A DNA stretch of 44,381 nucleotides from Clostridiales bacterium (GCA_017617935.1 JAFZVF010000032.1:1-44381), one strand, 5' to 3'. Shown: positions 15,059 to 24,109, numbered from the stretch's first letter. Notes: generated from the letters alone by a model not told the origin. Translations and numbers: made by a program.

Positions 15059-16867
15059 TCAGTTGTTCTTGAAGACGAATACCGTTGAGCATTCGACGGT
15101 TTTGTCGGACCCTGCAAACGATTCATAAGCGTTTGAGTATGCCTTGAGCGCTTCAAACCTGTCTGACAGAGGATCGACCGTATCACGGATCAGTTCCGCA
15201 ACCTTGTCGACTGCCTTGTCATCAAACTTCTTGAGGCCGTCCTTCAAGTCTTTGGATCCTTTGAGGAGCTTTTCCGTACCGTCGGCAAGCGTACCCGTTC
15301 CGTTCTTGAGTGATTTTGCGCCCTTGGAAAGCTTGTCGGCTCCGCTGCTAAGGTCCTTTGCGCCCTTGTTCAACTCTTGCGCGCCATCAGCGATCTGCTT
15401 CGCGCCCTTGGATGCGCTCCCAACGCCCGATACGATCTGAGGATACGCCTGAACAGCCTTGTTGACGCTTCCGTATCCGTTGTAAAGGCCTTCCACTCCA
15501 TTTTCGAGTCCTGCACAGGTCTTGTAAACGGTAATTATCTGCTTCATCGTATCCGCATCGAGCTCGCCCGCCTGAACAAGCTTGTAAAGCTTTGCCTGAA
15601 GAGCGGCTACGTCCTTGTCGGTAACCGGAGCGTTCTTTGCGGCAGAATGCATGGAATCGATCGCATTCTTGATCTGCGTCGATCCGGCCGCGAGTTTTTT
15701 AGCGTCAGCTTCAGAAGGCAATGCCTTGTTCAATTTCGTTATGCCGTCGTTCAGATCCTTTGCACCAGCCGCAAGAGTGTTGGTGCCGGCAGAAAGCTTC
15801 TTTGCTCCTTTGGCGAGCGAATCCGCGCCTGAAGAAAGCGTCTTGGAACCGCTCTGAAGGCTCTTAACGCCCTTGTTGACCTTGCTTATTCCCGTATGAA
15901 GGTCTTCAGAACCGTCGATCAGCTTTTTCATTCCGTCGGTCATGTCGTCTATGTCGGCGTCCAGTTTTCCCATGTCGTACGTCTTGCTTAATTTGTTAAT
16001 GTCGAAGACCTTGGCTACAGTAAGCGCCGACAACTCGTCACAATCCTTGACGTCGCATTCGATGGTAACCGATTCAGGTACGTCAGACCTTTCAATCCTT
16101 TTGTCCGCATCGACTTTGGAAAAGTCGATCGCATCAAGGCCGAGGCTGTCATAAAGACCCGGGAAACCGATGCCCATTACCATCGTATGCTCGCCGTCAT
16201 TGACGACCTCGCCGTTTTTTGCTGTTACGTTGCTGAACTTTGAATTGTCAAGGATCACTCCCGTGGACATTATGAACGGCATGTACAGCGTGTAGTCCTT
16301 TTTGTCCTTGCCGGTTTCGGTCTTGGAAGTATTGTTCCTGTAATCGATCTCGATAACGAGATGACCGCTCTTGCCCTTGAGTTCCGAAGCCTTCACTTTG
16401 GCACCGTCAAGAGTGTAGGTTATGTCAACGTCTACCGGAGAATCCTTTTTCGTCGTGCCGCTGTAGTAGACATCAGCGCCGCCGGCATTCCAGGTAAGGT
16501 TTCCATTCTCGTTCTTTTCGAGCTTTGCGTCACCTTTTACGACTTCGATGTCGTCAAGATCGGCTACGTCCTTCAGCGTTGCCGAGCCAGAAGGGTTTTT
16601 GAGCCATTCGCTGACTATCGTCTTCCTGGTCCCGTCACTGTTCTTGATTATGTAGACGGTCTCGTTCTTTCCTGAAGTTGAGCTGTGCTCGGGTGCAGCC
16701 ATCTCCTCGGCCTTTTCCCTGCCGTCATTTTCATCATTGTTCTGAGCGGCGTCAGCCTCTTCTTTTGCAACGGGCTGTGCCTTCTTTTCTCCGCAACCCG
16801 TAAAAGCCGTAACGATCATCGCGGCGCTTAACGCGACAGCCACAATCTTTCTCATGTTCTCTTTCAT
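15059..16867 (-). CDS. Lipoprotein with Leu-x-x-Gly heptad repeats, partner of MMPL transporter
   Basis: A 602 aa exported lipoprotein. The signal peptide ends in a lipobox (FTGC) with Cys25 as the lipidation site, followed by an acidic linker. A mixed globular region runs to about residue 300. Then come two arrays of seven-residue repeats of the GAKKLSA type: about nine units at 319-381 and ten at 481-550, separated by a helical segment. Gly occupies the same heptad position and Leu the fifth. This matches the X-X-X-Leu-X-X-Gly repeats of the YhgE/Pip family, but without that family's membrane helices. The repeats should form long glycine-zipper coiled coils. The gene lies 24 bases after the MMPL transporter gene in one operon, so it may act as its extracytoplasmic adaptor (inference). 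The ATG follows AGGACGG. Confidence 0.8.
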   Translation of the reverse strand: MKENMRKIVAVALSAAMIVTAFTGCGEKKAQPVAKEEADAAQNNDENDGREKAEEMAAPEHSSTSGKNETVYIIKNSDGTRKTIVSEWLKNPSGSATLKDVADLDDIEVVKGDAKLEKNENGNLTWNAGGADVYYSGTTKKDSPVDVDITYTLDGAKVKASELKGKSGHLVIEIDYRNNTSKTETGKDKKDYTLYMPFIMSTGVILDNSKFSNVTAKNGEVVNDGEHTMVMGIGFPGLYDSLGLDAIDFSKVDADKRIERSDVPESVTIECDVKDCDELSALTVAKVFDINKLSKTYDMGKLDADIDDMTDGMKKLIDGSEDLHTGISKVNKGVKSLQSGSKTLSSGADSLAKGAKKLSAGTNTLAAGAKDLNDGITKLNKALPSEADAKKLAAGSTQIKNAIDSMHSAAKNAPVTDKDVAALQAKLYKLVQAGELDADTMKQIITVYKTCAGLENGVEGLYNGYGSVNKAVQAYPQIVSGVGSASKGAKQIADGAQELNKGAKDLSSGADKLSKGAKSLKNGTGTLADGTEKLLKGSKDLKDGLKKFDDKAVDKVAELIRDTVDPLSDRFEALKAYSNAYESFAGSDKTVECSTVFVFKNN

Positions 16868-16891
16868 ATTGATCCGTCCTTTCTTATCCGC

Positions 16892-19024
16892 TTAAACCTG
16901 ATGTGCGATACCGTTTCCGGCATGTTTTTTCTTTTCCTTTTCCCTTTCAACACAGCACTTCATCCCGGCCGTTGTCCTTATGATCACCGGATCAAATATG
17001 AGAAGCAGTGCCGGAAGAAGAAGTATTACCAATACCATCGAGAGCAGCGCGCCTCTTGCAAGGAGCAGGCAGATCGACGATATGAGGTCGATGTTTGAAT
17101 AGACCGCGCATCCGATAGTCGCTGCGAAGAAACCCAATGCCGATGAGAACACCGAGTTGACCGAAGTCTCCACCGCCGTCTTTACCGCAAGCTTGCGGTC
17201 CGCTCCGCCGATACGCTCGGTCTTGTATCTGGTGGTCATGAGTATCGCGTAGTCGATCGTTGCGCCGAGCTGTATCGTTCCGACGCAGATCGATGCGATG
17301 AACGGAAGCGTCGTGCCTGTATAGTATGAGATCGACATGTTCAGATATATCGCGAGCTCAACGACCGCAACGAGAATGAACGGGATTGTCGCTGACTTCA
17401 ACACCATGAGGATGAGGATGAAGATCGCACCGATCGAGACTGCCGATACGACCTTGAAATCCCTGTCGGTTATCTTTATCAGGTCCTTGGTCGCAGGCGC
17501 TTCACCGATGAACATCGCGTTCTTGTCGTATGACTTTACGATCCTGTTTATATCGTCACACTGGGCGTTGACCTCGTCAGTCGCGACCTGGTATCTCGAA
17601 GACACGAGGAGAAGCTTGTACCTGTCACTCTTGAAGTCTTTGGCAAGTTCCGAAGAAGTCAAGACGTCGTCCGGAACCAGAGATCCCTGGAGCGAATCAA
17701 GGCCGATCGCAAATTCAACTCCGTCAACGCCTTTCAGGTCTTCAAGCATCTTCTTGGTATCCTTCGCAGGCTGCTTGGAATCCACAAGGATCATGGAAAC
17801 GGAATTCATGTCGTAATCCTTTTCCAAAGCCTTGTTTGCCTGAACGCACGAAAGCGTCTCGGGAAGGCTCTTGTCGAGCTTGTAATAGACGTTTATCCTG
17901 CCGTATCCGAAGATCGCGGGAATCCAGAGCAGCAGGAGGATTATCGCGGCAGGTACGTATCCCTTGTTGAAGAACCTGGCCAGACCTTTGGACGGAAGCC
18001 TGAGCGTAAACCTGTGCTTCGTCTTCTCTATCGCCTTGTCGCAAACGAGTATCATGGAAGGCAGTATGGTTACGCAGCCGAGCACGCCGAAGATGACGCC
18101 TTTAGCCATGACGACGCCCATGTCGAGGCCAAGCGTAAAGGTCATGAAGCACATCGCAAGGAAGCCGGCGATCGTCGTGAGTGACGAACCGGTAACCGAC
18201 GTCAGAGTGAACGCTATCGCGTTTGCCATGGCATCCTTTTTGTTACTCACGATCATCTTCTGTTCAACATAGCTGTGGTAAAGGAATATCGAATAGTCCA
18301 TCGTTACGCCGAGCTGGAGGATCGCCACGAGCGCCATCGTAATAAAGCTCATCTCACCCTTGACGAAATTCGATCCGAGATTGTATATGATCGTCATGCC
18401 GATGTCTGCAAGGAACAGGACGGGTACGAGATATGAATCCATCGTAAGCATAAGGACTATGAGAGCCAGAACAACCGCTATGGAAGTATAGATCGGGATC
18501 TGTTCCTGAACGAGATCCTTGGTATCCGTTACAACGGCCGCCATGCTCGAGAGCAGACACTGCTTCCCGGCAACCGCACGGATGTCCTTTATCGCCTTCA
18601 TCGTCTCTTCGGTAGAACTCGTACTGTCAAAGAAGATGAACATCAGGCATCCTTTTCCGTCTTTGGAATAAAAGACGTCCTTCATCTTGTCAGGCAGCAA
18701 AGCCGCCGGAATCTCACCGCCCGTGAGTGAGCTGTAGCAGATAACGCTGGACACGTGTTCAACATTGGAAAGCTTCCCTTCAAGCTTGATCTGATCTGCC
18801 GTGGAAAGGTCATCACAGACCAGGATTCCGTATGCTCCCTTTCCGAAGTCTTCAAGAAGGATATCCTGACCCTTCATGGTTTCAATGTCTTTTGGAAGGT
18901 AATACAGAATATCGTAGTTAATTCTTGTATTCAGATAACCTATGACAGAAGGGATCAAAAGAATTATTGAAAGCGCAAGTATCAACCAGCGAAGCTTTAC
19001 AATCCCTTTTCCGAATCTGAGCAT
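16892..19024 (-). CDS. MMPL/RND-family transporter
   Basis: A 710 aa polytopic transporter with the RND layout: one helix, a large external loop, a block of helices, then a repeat of the same. Each half carries the family's Gly-x-x-x-Asp-Tyr motif (LGVTMDYSIFLYHSY and LGATIDYAILMTTRY), whose Asp residues are expected to carry protons. The protein ends in a basic cytoplasmic tail. MMPL proteins export lipids, peptides or drugs; the substrate here is unknown. The ATG follows GGAGAGGTGAG. The gene is first in an operon with the heptad-repeat lipoprotein and is transcribed away from a tetR gene. Its promoter is built into two copies of the TetR-type operator. Confidence 0.88.
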   Translation of the reverse strand: MLRFGKGIVKLRWLILALSIILLIPSVIGYLNTRINYDILYYLPKDIETMKGQDILLEDFGKGAYGILVCDDLSTADQIKLEGKLSNVEHVSSVICYSSLTGGEIPAALLPDKMKDVFYSKDGKGCLMFIFFDSTSSTEETMKAIKDIRAVAGKQCLLSSMAAVVTDTKDLVQEQIPIYTSIAVVLALIVLMLTMDSYLVPVLFLADIGMTIIYNLGSNFVKGEMSFITMALVAILQLGVTMDYSIFLYHSYVEQKMIVSNKKDAMANAIAFTLTSVTGSSLTTIAGFLAMCFMTFTLGLDMGVVMAKGVIFGVLGCVTILPSMILVCDKAIEKTKHRFTLRLPSKGLARFFNKGYVPAAIILLLLWIPAIFGYGRINVYYKLDKSLPETLSCVQANKALEKDYDMNSVSMILVDSKQPAKDTKKMLEDLKGVDGVEFAIGLDSLQGSLVPDDVLTSSELAKDFKSDRYKLLLVSSRYQVATDEVNAQCDDINRIVKSYDKNAMFIGEAPATKDLIKITDRDFKVVSAVSIGAIFILILMVLKSATIPFILVAVVELAIYLNMSISYYTGTTLPFIASICVGTIQLGATIDYAILMTTRYKTERIGGADRKLAVKTAVETSVNSVFSSALGFFAATIGCAVYSNIDLISSICLLLARGALLSMVLVILLLPALLLIFDPVIIRTTAGMKCCVEREKEKKKHAGNGIAHQV

Positions 19025-19048
19025 TTACTCTCACCTCTCCGTTTATTT

Positions 19049-19063
19049 TTGACCATTGGTCAT
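19049..19063. promoter_or_regulatory. TetR-type operator 1
   Basis: TTGAC-CATTG-GTCAT, one of three copies of a TTGAC-N5-GTCAA dyad in the intergenic region. It lies just downstream of the predicted start of the MMPL transcript. Its centre, 19056, is 41 bases from that of operator 2. Confidence 0.75.
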
Positions 19064-19076
19064 TTATTTCAGCATC

Positions 19077-19104
19077 AATATATCACTTTTTGACCGTTAG
19101 TCAA
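19077..19104 (-). promoter_or_regulatory. Promoter of the MMPL/lipoprotein operon
   Basis: On the minus strand the -35 TTGACT (19099-19104) is itself one arm of operator 2. After 16 bases comes TATATT (19077-19082). Binding at operators 1 and 2 would block it. Confidence 0.65.
19090..19104. promoter_or_regulatory. TetR-type operator 2
   Basis: TTGAC-CGTTA-GTCAA, with perfect 5-bp arms, overlapping the -35 of the MMPL promoter. Centre at 19097. Confidence 0.78.
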
Positions 19105-19122
19105 TAATTTTCGGGCAATTTC

Positions 19123-19137
19123 TTGACCATAAGTCAA
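19123..19137. promoter_or_regulatory. TetR-type operator 3
   Basis: TTGAC-CATAA-GTCAA, with perfect 5-bp arms, overlapping the -35 of the tetR promoter. Centre at 19130, 33 bases from operator 2. It points to autoregulation. Confidence 0.78.
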
Positions 19138-19151
19138 TTTTTGTATATAGT
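19123..19151 (+). promoter_or_regulatory. Promoter of the tetR gene
   Basis: TTGACC (19123-19128), a 17-base spacer and TATAGT (19146-19151). The -35 is an arm of operator 3. Confidence 0.65.
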
Positions 19152-19183
19152 GATAACATCTTATAAATGGAGGGTTTGGCACT

Positions 19184-19795
19184 TTGGGCAAAGCAGAAGA
19201 AAACAAAAAGATAAAGCTCAATTCGCTTCTGTCTCATTCATATAAGCTCTTTACCACCAAAGGCATTACCGATACGTCGATCTCCGACATAACGAACAGC
19301 GCCGGCGTTGCAAAAGGGACCTTCTATTTCTACTTCCATGACAAGCAGGACATAATCGACCATCTGATCGCAAGAAAGTCAGAAGGCCTGCTCAAAAAAG
19401 CCAGCGACAGGCTCAGAAAGCACGAGTCGGCAACCCCCGGGCTTCCCGTTGAGGAGAAGATAATAATCATCGCTGACAGCATAATCACGGACTTAAGCAA
19501 GGATCCGAGGCTTGCCAGGTTCCTAAACCGCAATCTGAACTTTGGCTTCTACGTTAAGGCATATACTGATGAGAACCTCATCCAGTCCGTCAACATCAAG
19601 GAAGACTACGATAAGATAATCAATTCAAACGGCGACAATTGGAAGGACTCGGGCCTGATGCTCTACACGATAATCGAGCTGATATCGAGCACCGCGCACA
19701 ACATCATAATCAGCGGCACACCGTGCTCGCTGGACGAATACAAGCCTTATCTTTTCGATTCGATCAGGGCGATAGTCGCTGCCTTCAGAGCATGA
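19184..19795 (+). CDS. TetR/AcrR-family transcriptional repressor
   Basis: A 203 aa DNA-binding regulator. The N-terminal helix-turn-helix spans about residues 10-55, with the family signature GITDTSISDITNSAGVAKGT and then FYFYFHDKQDIIDHLI. The C-terminal part is a helical ligand-binding domain without recognisable identity. The start is TTG at 19184-19186, nine bases after GGAGGG; a nearby ATG at 19167 is in another frame. It is divergent from the MMPL operon and shares a 159-base region holding three matching dyads. It therefore probably represses both itself and the transporter until an inducer binds. Its stop lies four bases from the convergent DUF2142 gene, with no terminator visible. 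Confidence 0.9.
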   Translation: MGKAEENKKIKLNSLLSHSYKLFTTKGITDTSISDITNSAGVAKGTFYFYFHDKQDIIDHLIARKSEGLLKKASDRLRKHESATPGLPVEEKIIIIADSIITDLSKDPRLARFLNRNLNFGFYVKAYTDENLIQSVNIKEDYDKIINSNGDNWKDSGLMLYTIIELISSTAHNIIISGTPCSLDEYKPYLFDSIRAIVAAFRA

Positions 19796-19799
19796 AGGA

Positions 19800-21377
19800 T
19801 CAGCGTTTAAGATAAGTATTCAGCATCAGATAAACGAAAACGCACAGCATGACCGCGACTGATGTAAGGAGCCTTCTCCTTATCTTAAGCTGAACGCGTT
19901 CTTCCGTTACGGAAAGCGCTTTTCCGTGGATCTTGTATTTCGTGATAAGGATCATGATCAAGGGAACAAACGGAGTGAAATATCTTCCCTGCATGCCTAT
20001 GATGTTGCGCGAATCTACAGACGTATGGCTCAGGAGCATCGCAGGCGTAATGATAACCGCAAGCACTATGGATAAAATAATGAGTATCTTTTTCCTGCGG
20101 GTAAATCTGAAATCATCCTTTTCAAAGACAAGGTATGCCAGCATGATGACAACTAAAGCTGCGACAAGCACATCGGGTATTACGAAGTCTCCCCAGCTGA
20201 GCATTCCGCCGGTTACTCCCATGAACAAGACTTCCAGGTTCCAGACATACTCATAAGCCGCCATCACGAGGAATGAAAGCGGGTTTGTAAAAGCAAAACT
20301 TGTGCTGAGCATGCCCTCGCCGCCGTCAAGCTGGAACAGGGATATCCCGTAGGTTGCGATTACATTGAAGATCAGCACGGATAAAAGTCCTGCCGCAATG
20401 ATGACCGCCGGTCTGATGAAGGAACGGATATTCTTTCTTGATGCTGCAAGGAAAGCCAATGGCAGGAGCAGGAAGAAGTATCCTCCTCCCTTCACGCTTC
20501 CAAGCATGAAAGCCCAGATCATGCACCTGATGACTTCCCAGGTGAATACTTGAGTCCTCTTGTTCTGCTTTAAGGTTGATGAAAGGCTGAAGCAGCATGC
20601 GGTAAAGCAAAGCGCGCAGGATACGGCCATTCCGTCATAAGAGAAAGCGCCTGCCAGATGAAGTGTCTCAGGCAGGAGTGCCGTGAAAGCAACAGCGAAC
20701 TTGCCTGAAGGCATTATCCTGATCGCCTTGAAGCACGCAAAGATATAGAAGCCGTTAAGGAATATCCTCGAGATATACATGGACGGCACCGTTCCGAGTT
20801 TCAGAAGACGCGCCAACGTAAAGCCTATTACCTCGGGCAGATAGCTTACGATGGAATAAAACTTCATCTTGTCCTCGTGAAGGACGATGTCAACAAGAGT
20901 GTCGTCTTTTATTACCCACGATGAAGCTGCTGCGATTGCCTGATAGCCTTTCGTATCGGGTCTTGCCACCTCGGGCCAGAATTCATTCATGAACTTAACG
21001 TCATCTGCTCTGGCAAGCCATTCTCCCTTGCCCATAAGGAGATTTGAGAGCCTGTAGATCGCGATGAAATGCGTCCTACTGTCGACAAAACAGTTATGCG
21101 GAAACAATATCAGGAATATCGCTGATAAAGGGATCGCCGTGATAAGGAAAAACTCAGCCGAATCAGGCTCATTTGTCTTCTTCATCCAGAGGGCAAAGAC
21201 CGCAAGATAGATAGCAAGGAGCGCAATGCATGCGCCACCCACCGCCTTGCCGCTGCCGGTCTCTATCCACGGGAACAGATAGACGAATAAGAAGAACAGG
21301 ACGGCGATCAATCCGACCAGCGAAAACATCTTGCCTATAAGGCGTCTTGATTTGAGTCTTGGCGTAAAGCTCTTCAT
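19800..21377 (-). CDS. DUF2142-family polytopic membrane protein
   Basis: A 525 aa protein with about twelve hydrophobic helices. An external loop after the third carries FVDSRTHFIAIYRLSNLL, followed by the acidic region common to DUF2142 (PF09913) proteins. These are thought to relate to GT-C glycosyltransferases and occur in surface polysaccharide loci, but no activity is established. A late Asn-Ile-Ile-Gly-Met-Gln-Gly-Arg-Tyr-Phe block (NIIGMQGRYFTPFVP) is also typical. It starts a region rich in glycan-related membrane proteins. GC content is similar to the core genes, unlike the GT-C genes downstream. Confidence 0.75.
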   Translation of the reverse strand: MKSFTPRLKSRRLIGKMFSLVGLIAVLFFLFVYLFPWIETGSGKAVGGACIALLAIYLAVFALWMKKTNEPDSAEFFLITAIPLSAIFLILFPHNCFVDSRTHFIAIYRLSNLLMGKGEWLARADDVKFMNEFWPEVARPDTKGYQAIAAASSWVIKDDTLVDIVLHEDKMKFYSIVSYLPEVIGFTLARLLKLGTVPSMYISRIFLNGFYIFACFKAIRIMPSGKFAVAFTALLPETLHLAGAFSYDGMAVSCALCFTACCFSLSSTLKQNKRTQVFTWEVIRCMIWAFMLGSVKGGGYFFLLLPLAFLAASRKNIRSFIRPAVIIAAGLLSVLIFNVIATYGISLFQLDGGEGMLSTSFAFTNPLSFLVMAAYEYVWNLEVLFMGVTGGMLSWGDFVIPDVLVAALVVIMLAYLVFEKDDFRFTRRKKILIILSIVLAVIITPAMLLSHTSVDSRNIIGMQGRYFTPFVPLIMILITKYKIHGKALSVTEERVQLKIRRRLLTSVAVMLCVFVYLMLNTYLKR

Positions 21378-21471
21378 TTCAAAAGATTAACATAAGTGAT
21401 TTTTGAATTCCATTTGAAAAATAGACACTATTAAGGTTGTTAATGTTAGAATTCGAATTAGAAATTTAGGT

Positions 21472-22902
21472 ATGGGGTCGTGGAATTCTATGAATCAGGT
21501 TGCTTTATCCGACAAGACAAAACCGGTTCGTTCAAGAGAAAGGATTCTTCTTGTTGTACTTTTCACCGTTCATCTGATTATCAACGGTTATCTCGTCGTA
21601 ATACATGAACCTTGGAGAGACGAGGTGCATGCCTGGCTGATCACTCAATACATGTCGGTTCCGGAGATGATCGCATTCAGCCGTTATGAAGCTCACCCGA
21701 TACTGTGGAATCTCATCCTGTTACCTTTTGCCAAAACCGGGGCTCCAATATGGACCATGAATGTTATCAGCTATATTTGCGTTTCCATAAGCGCCGGATT
21801 ATTCGTTTTCAAAACAAAGGTCCACACCTTAGCAAAGATCCTGATATTGTTCACAGTACCTTTTGTTTATACCTATTCTTCTCTAGCACGCAATTACTGT
21901 TTGATCCTGCTATTGGGAATGATCATATCCGTATTATATTCAAAAAGGCTGGAGCATCCAATTATCTACAGCATATGTGTTTCCATGTTGGTCTTTACGC
22001 ATTCTATGGCATGGGGTTTTGTGGCAGGTATCACTATAACTTTCCATATAAAAGAGATCATTGCAAAAGTATTCAAAAAGAGCCTGCTTGAAAGAAAGAA
22101 CTTCTGCAGTGTTTGCATAGGCTTTGGGCTGATTGTCCTTTCAACAGTTTTCGCCGTTATAACCCTGTACGGGAAAAGAAGTGCGGTTCTATCTGTCTTT
22201 CAGAGCGAGAACACTGACAATGTTATACTCTCAATGCTTCTATTGTTATTAATGTGTTTCATATATCTGCTGTTTACTAAAGGCAGAATGTGGAAAGAAG
22301 CGTTAATCATAGGAACATCGTTTCTCTTTATGATCGTTATATATAAAACCGTTTATTCAGCTGTTATTTTTCAACGCTTGATATTGATTCCGGTCTATTC
22401 CCTCTTAGTTCTGATCATAATCTTTTCCGAGTATAAAGATTTGTCAAAGATCAACAAAACTTGCATCTACTTTATTTTTCTGTGCTCAATCATCTTCAAC
22501 GGATGCATGGTACAGACTTTCAAAAACATCAAAGAAGACATTAGCCGCGAATACTCTTCAGCAAGAGAAATGGCCCGATACATAAATCAGAATCTTCCGG
22601 ACGAAGAAACAATTTTGGTTGACACCGGCATCATGTCCCAAACCATCGTACCTTATACCGATAAGACTTTGTTTGACATCAGGTATGAAGCTCGAATCGT
22701 TGATTCTCTGTATCACGTAATCGAAACCGATGAAATCATACAAAAGGTATTGGACATTCCTAATCATAGCGAATATAACGGAATGTATTTCATCACAGTA
22801 TATAATTACCAAAACAGCGCTTTTGAAGAGATCTACAGAACGTCAAAATCGATATCCGGTGAAAACTTTATTCTTTATAGAATCAAGCTCCAACAAGACT
22901 GA
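21472..22902 (+). CDS. GT-C-like membrane glycosyltransferase candidate
   Basis: A 476 aa polytopic protein with about ten helices. The first external loop has IHEPWRDEVHAWLIT, an acidic Asp-Glu pair right after helix 1, as in GT-C enzymes that use polyprenyl-phosphate sugars (PMT/ArnT-like). The C-terminal soluble part (about 385-476) contains ETILVDTGIM. It is a paralogue of the gene at 25777, which has HHEPWADEAQSWLIAR at the same place. The start is uncertain: ATG at 21472, or ATG six codons later at 21490 after GGGG. The DNA is more AT-rich than the flanking DUF2142 gene. Substrate unknown; the assignment rests on topology and the loop motif. Confidence 0.65.
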   Translation: MGSWNSMNQVALSDKTKPVRSRERILLVVLFTVHLIINGYLVVIHEPWRDEVHAWLITQYMSVPEMIAFSRYEAHPILWNLILLPFAKTGAPIWTMNVISYICVSISAGLFVFKTKVHTLAKILILFTVPFVYTYSSLARNYCLILLLGMIISVLYSKRLEHPIIYSICVSMLVFTHSMAWGFVAGITITFHIKEIIAKVFKKSLLERKNFCSVCIGFGLIVLSTVFAVITLYGKRSAVLSVFQSENTDNVILSMLLLLLMCFIYLLFTKGRMWKEALIIGTSFLFMIVIYKTVYSAVIFQRLILIPVYSLLVLIIIFSEYKDLSKINKTCIYFIFLCSIIFNGCMVQTFKNIKEDISREYSSAREMARYINQNLPDEETILVDTGIMSQTIVPYTDKTLFDIRYEARIVDSLYHVIETDEIIQKVLDIPNHSEYNGMYFITVYNYQNSAFEEIYRTSKSISGENFILYRIKLQQD

Positions 22903-22924
22903 AACATATAAAAACCGTATGTTC

Positions 22925-24064
22925 TTAAAGCTTCATGTCTCCTTCTTTGATCCACTTGAGCTTTCTCATGATCTCACTGAAAAGAAGTGAGAGGATCGCG
23001 GGAGCGATGATGCAGACGACTGCCATTCCGACCCATGCCATGGGAGTGAGCGTTCCAGACTTGGTCATTGCGGAGAAGCATCCGATGGGGCCAACCATTC
23101 CGCACGTACCCATGCCTGCGGAAACGCCCGTGCACTCAAGCTTGAATACCATTGTGGAGATGGGACCCGTGATAGCGGCAGCGAGCGTCGCAGGGATCCA
23201 GATCTGAGGATGCTTTACGATGTTGGGCATCTGGAGCATTGAAGTTCCGAGGCCCTGTGAAACGATGCCACCCATCTTATTCTCTCTGTAGGAAGCAACG
23301 GCGAAACCGATCATCTGAGCGCAGCATCCGGCAAGAGCCGCACCTCCGGCGATTCCCGTGATGCCGATCGAAGCGCAGATGGCAGCGCTGGAGATCGGGA
23401 GCGTCAGGATGATGCCTACAACTACCGATACGATGATGCCCATGATGAACGGATGGAGCTGTGTCGCGGTATTGATGAAGTTTCCAAGCCAATTCATTGC
23501 GACTGCGATCGCGGGGCAAGTCAGGTAAGCTACAAGGTATCCGGCTCCGAGAGATACGATTGGCGTGACAAGAATGTCGACCTTTGTCTCCTTGGAGATC
23601 ATCTTACCAATCTCGACAGCGAAGATAACGGCAACGAAAACTCCCAAAGGGCCTGCCGAATATGAAGGCGTGGGATTCTTGATGTAGATCGCGGCCTTGT
23701 CGAATATATATCCGGGATAGCCGTTTGCGAAAGCTCCGACACACGCGGCGCATGCCGTGACGAGCATGGGGGCCTTAAGTGCGGCGGCGATGCCTACTGC
23801 GATGGCAGCACCGGTAACGGGCGAGTTGGCGCTCGTGATGTATCCTACGACGTGCATGAAGTGCGCAAGCCTCTGGAAGAACGCCAGATCGATCATCTCA
23901 ATGTAGTTGGCTGCAGTAGAAAGGATGGTTCCCACAAGGAGCGAAGCGAAAAGGCCCTGGGCCATGCCGCTCATAGCGTCAACGAAATAAGTCTTCGCTG
24001 AAATGTTTATATCCTTCTTCTTAAGGAATTCCTTAAAAGTGAGCTTTTCTTTTTTCTTACCCAT
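22925..24064 (-). CDS. PTS EIIC-like membrane protein (PfoR/PTS_EIIC_2 type)
   Basis: A 379 aa membrane protein with about nine or ten helices, matching the PF13303 family of EIIC-like transporters, which includes PfoR of Clostridium perfringens. It has the Gly/Ala-rich helices and the AMSGMAQGLFASLLVGTI opening block of that family. A Cys-rich late segment (ECTGVSAGMGTCGMVGPIGC) follows. No EIIA, EIIB or regulator gene is adjacent, so sugar transport by the classical PTS is not demonstrated. The ATG follows GGAGGGG. An inverted repeat at 24078-24109 overlaps the presumed promoter. Confidence 0.8.
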   Translation of the reverse strand: MGKKKEKLTFKEFLKKKDINISAKTYFVDAMSGMAQGLFASLLVGTILSTAANYIEMIDLAFFQRLAHFMHVVGYITSANSPVTGAAIAVGIAAALKAPMLVTACAACVGAFANGYPGYIFDKAAIYIKNPTPSYSAGPLGVFVAVIFAVEIGKMISKETKVDILVTPIVSLGAGYLVAYLTCPAIAVAMNWLGNFINTATQLHPFIMGIIVSVVVGIILTLPISSAAICASIGITGIAGGAALAGCCAQMIGFAVASYRENKMGGIVSQGLGTSMLQMPNIVKHPQIWIPATLAAAITGPISTMVFKLECTGVSAGMGTCGMVGPIGCFSAMTKSGTLTPMAWVGMAVVCIIAPAILSLLFSEIMRKLKWIKEGDMKL

Positions 24065-24077
24065 TTTCGTCCCCTCC

Positions 24078-24109
24078 GCTTTTTATAGCAATTCAAATTC
24101 TATAAAAGC
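24078..24109. repeat. Inverted repeat upstream of the EIIC-like gene
   Basis: GCTTTTTATAG (24078-24088) and CTATAAAAGC (24100-24109) are inverted copies with a single-base bulge and an 11-base centre. On the minus strand it holds the candidate -10 TATAAA, so it could be an operator or a short RNA hairpin. Confidence 0.4.

Noticed and set aside
15218..15913. Repeat arrays as a CRISPR or DNA satellite
   Set aside because: The 21-base periodicity comes from protein heptads; the DNA copies vary at synonymous positions and are in frame.
19167..19169. ATG upstream as the tetR start
   Set aside because: It is out of frame with the TetR protein, and the GGAGGG that follows it serves the TTG at 19184.
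22903..22924. Short AACATA/TATGTT repeat between convergent genes as a terminator
   Set aside because: The six-base A/T stem is too weak, and there is no clear T-tract.
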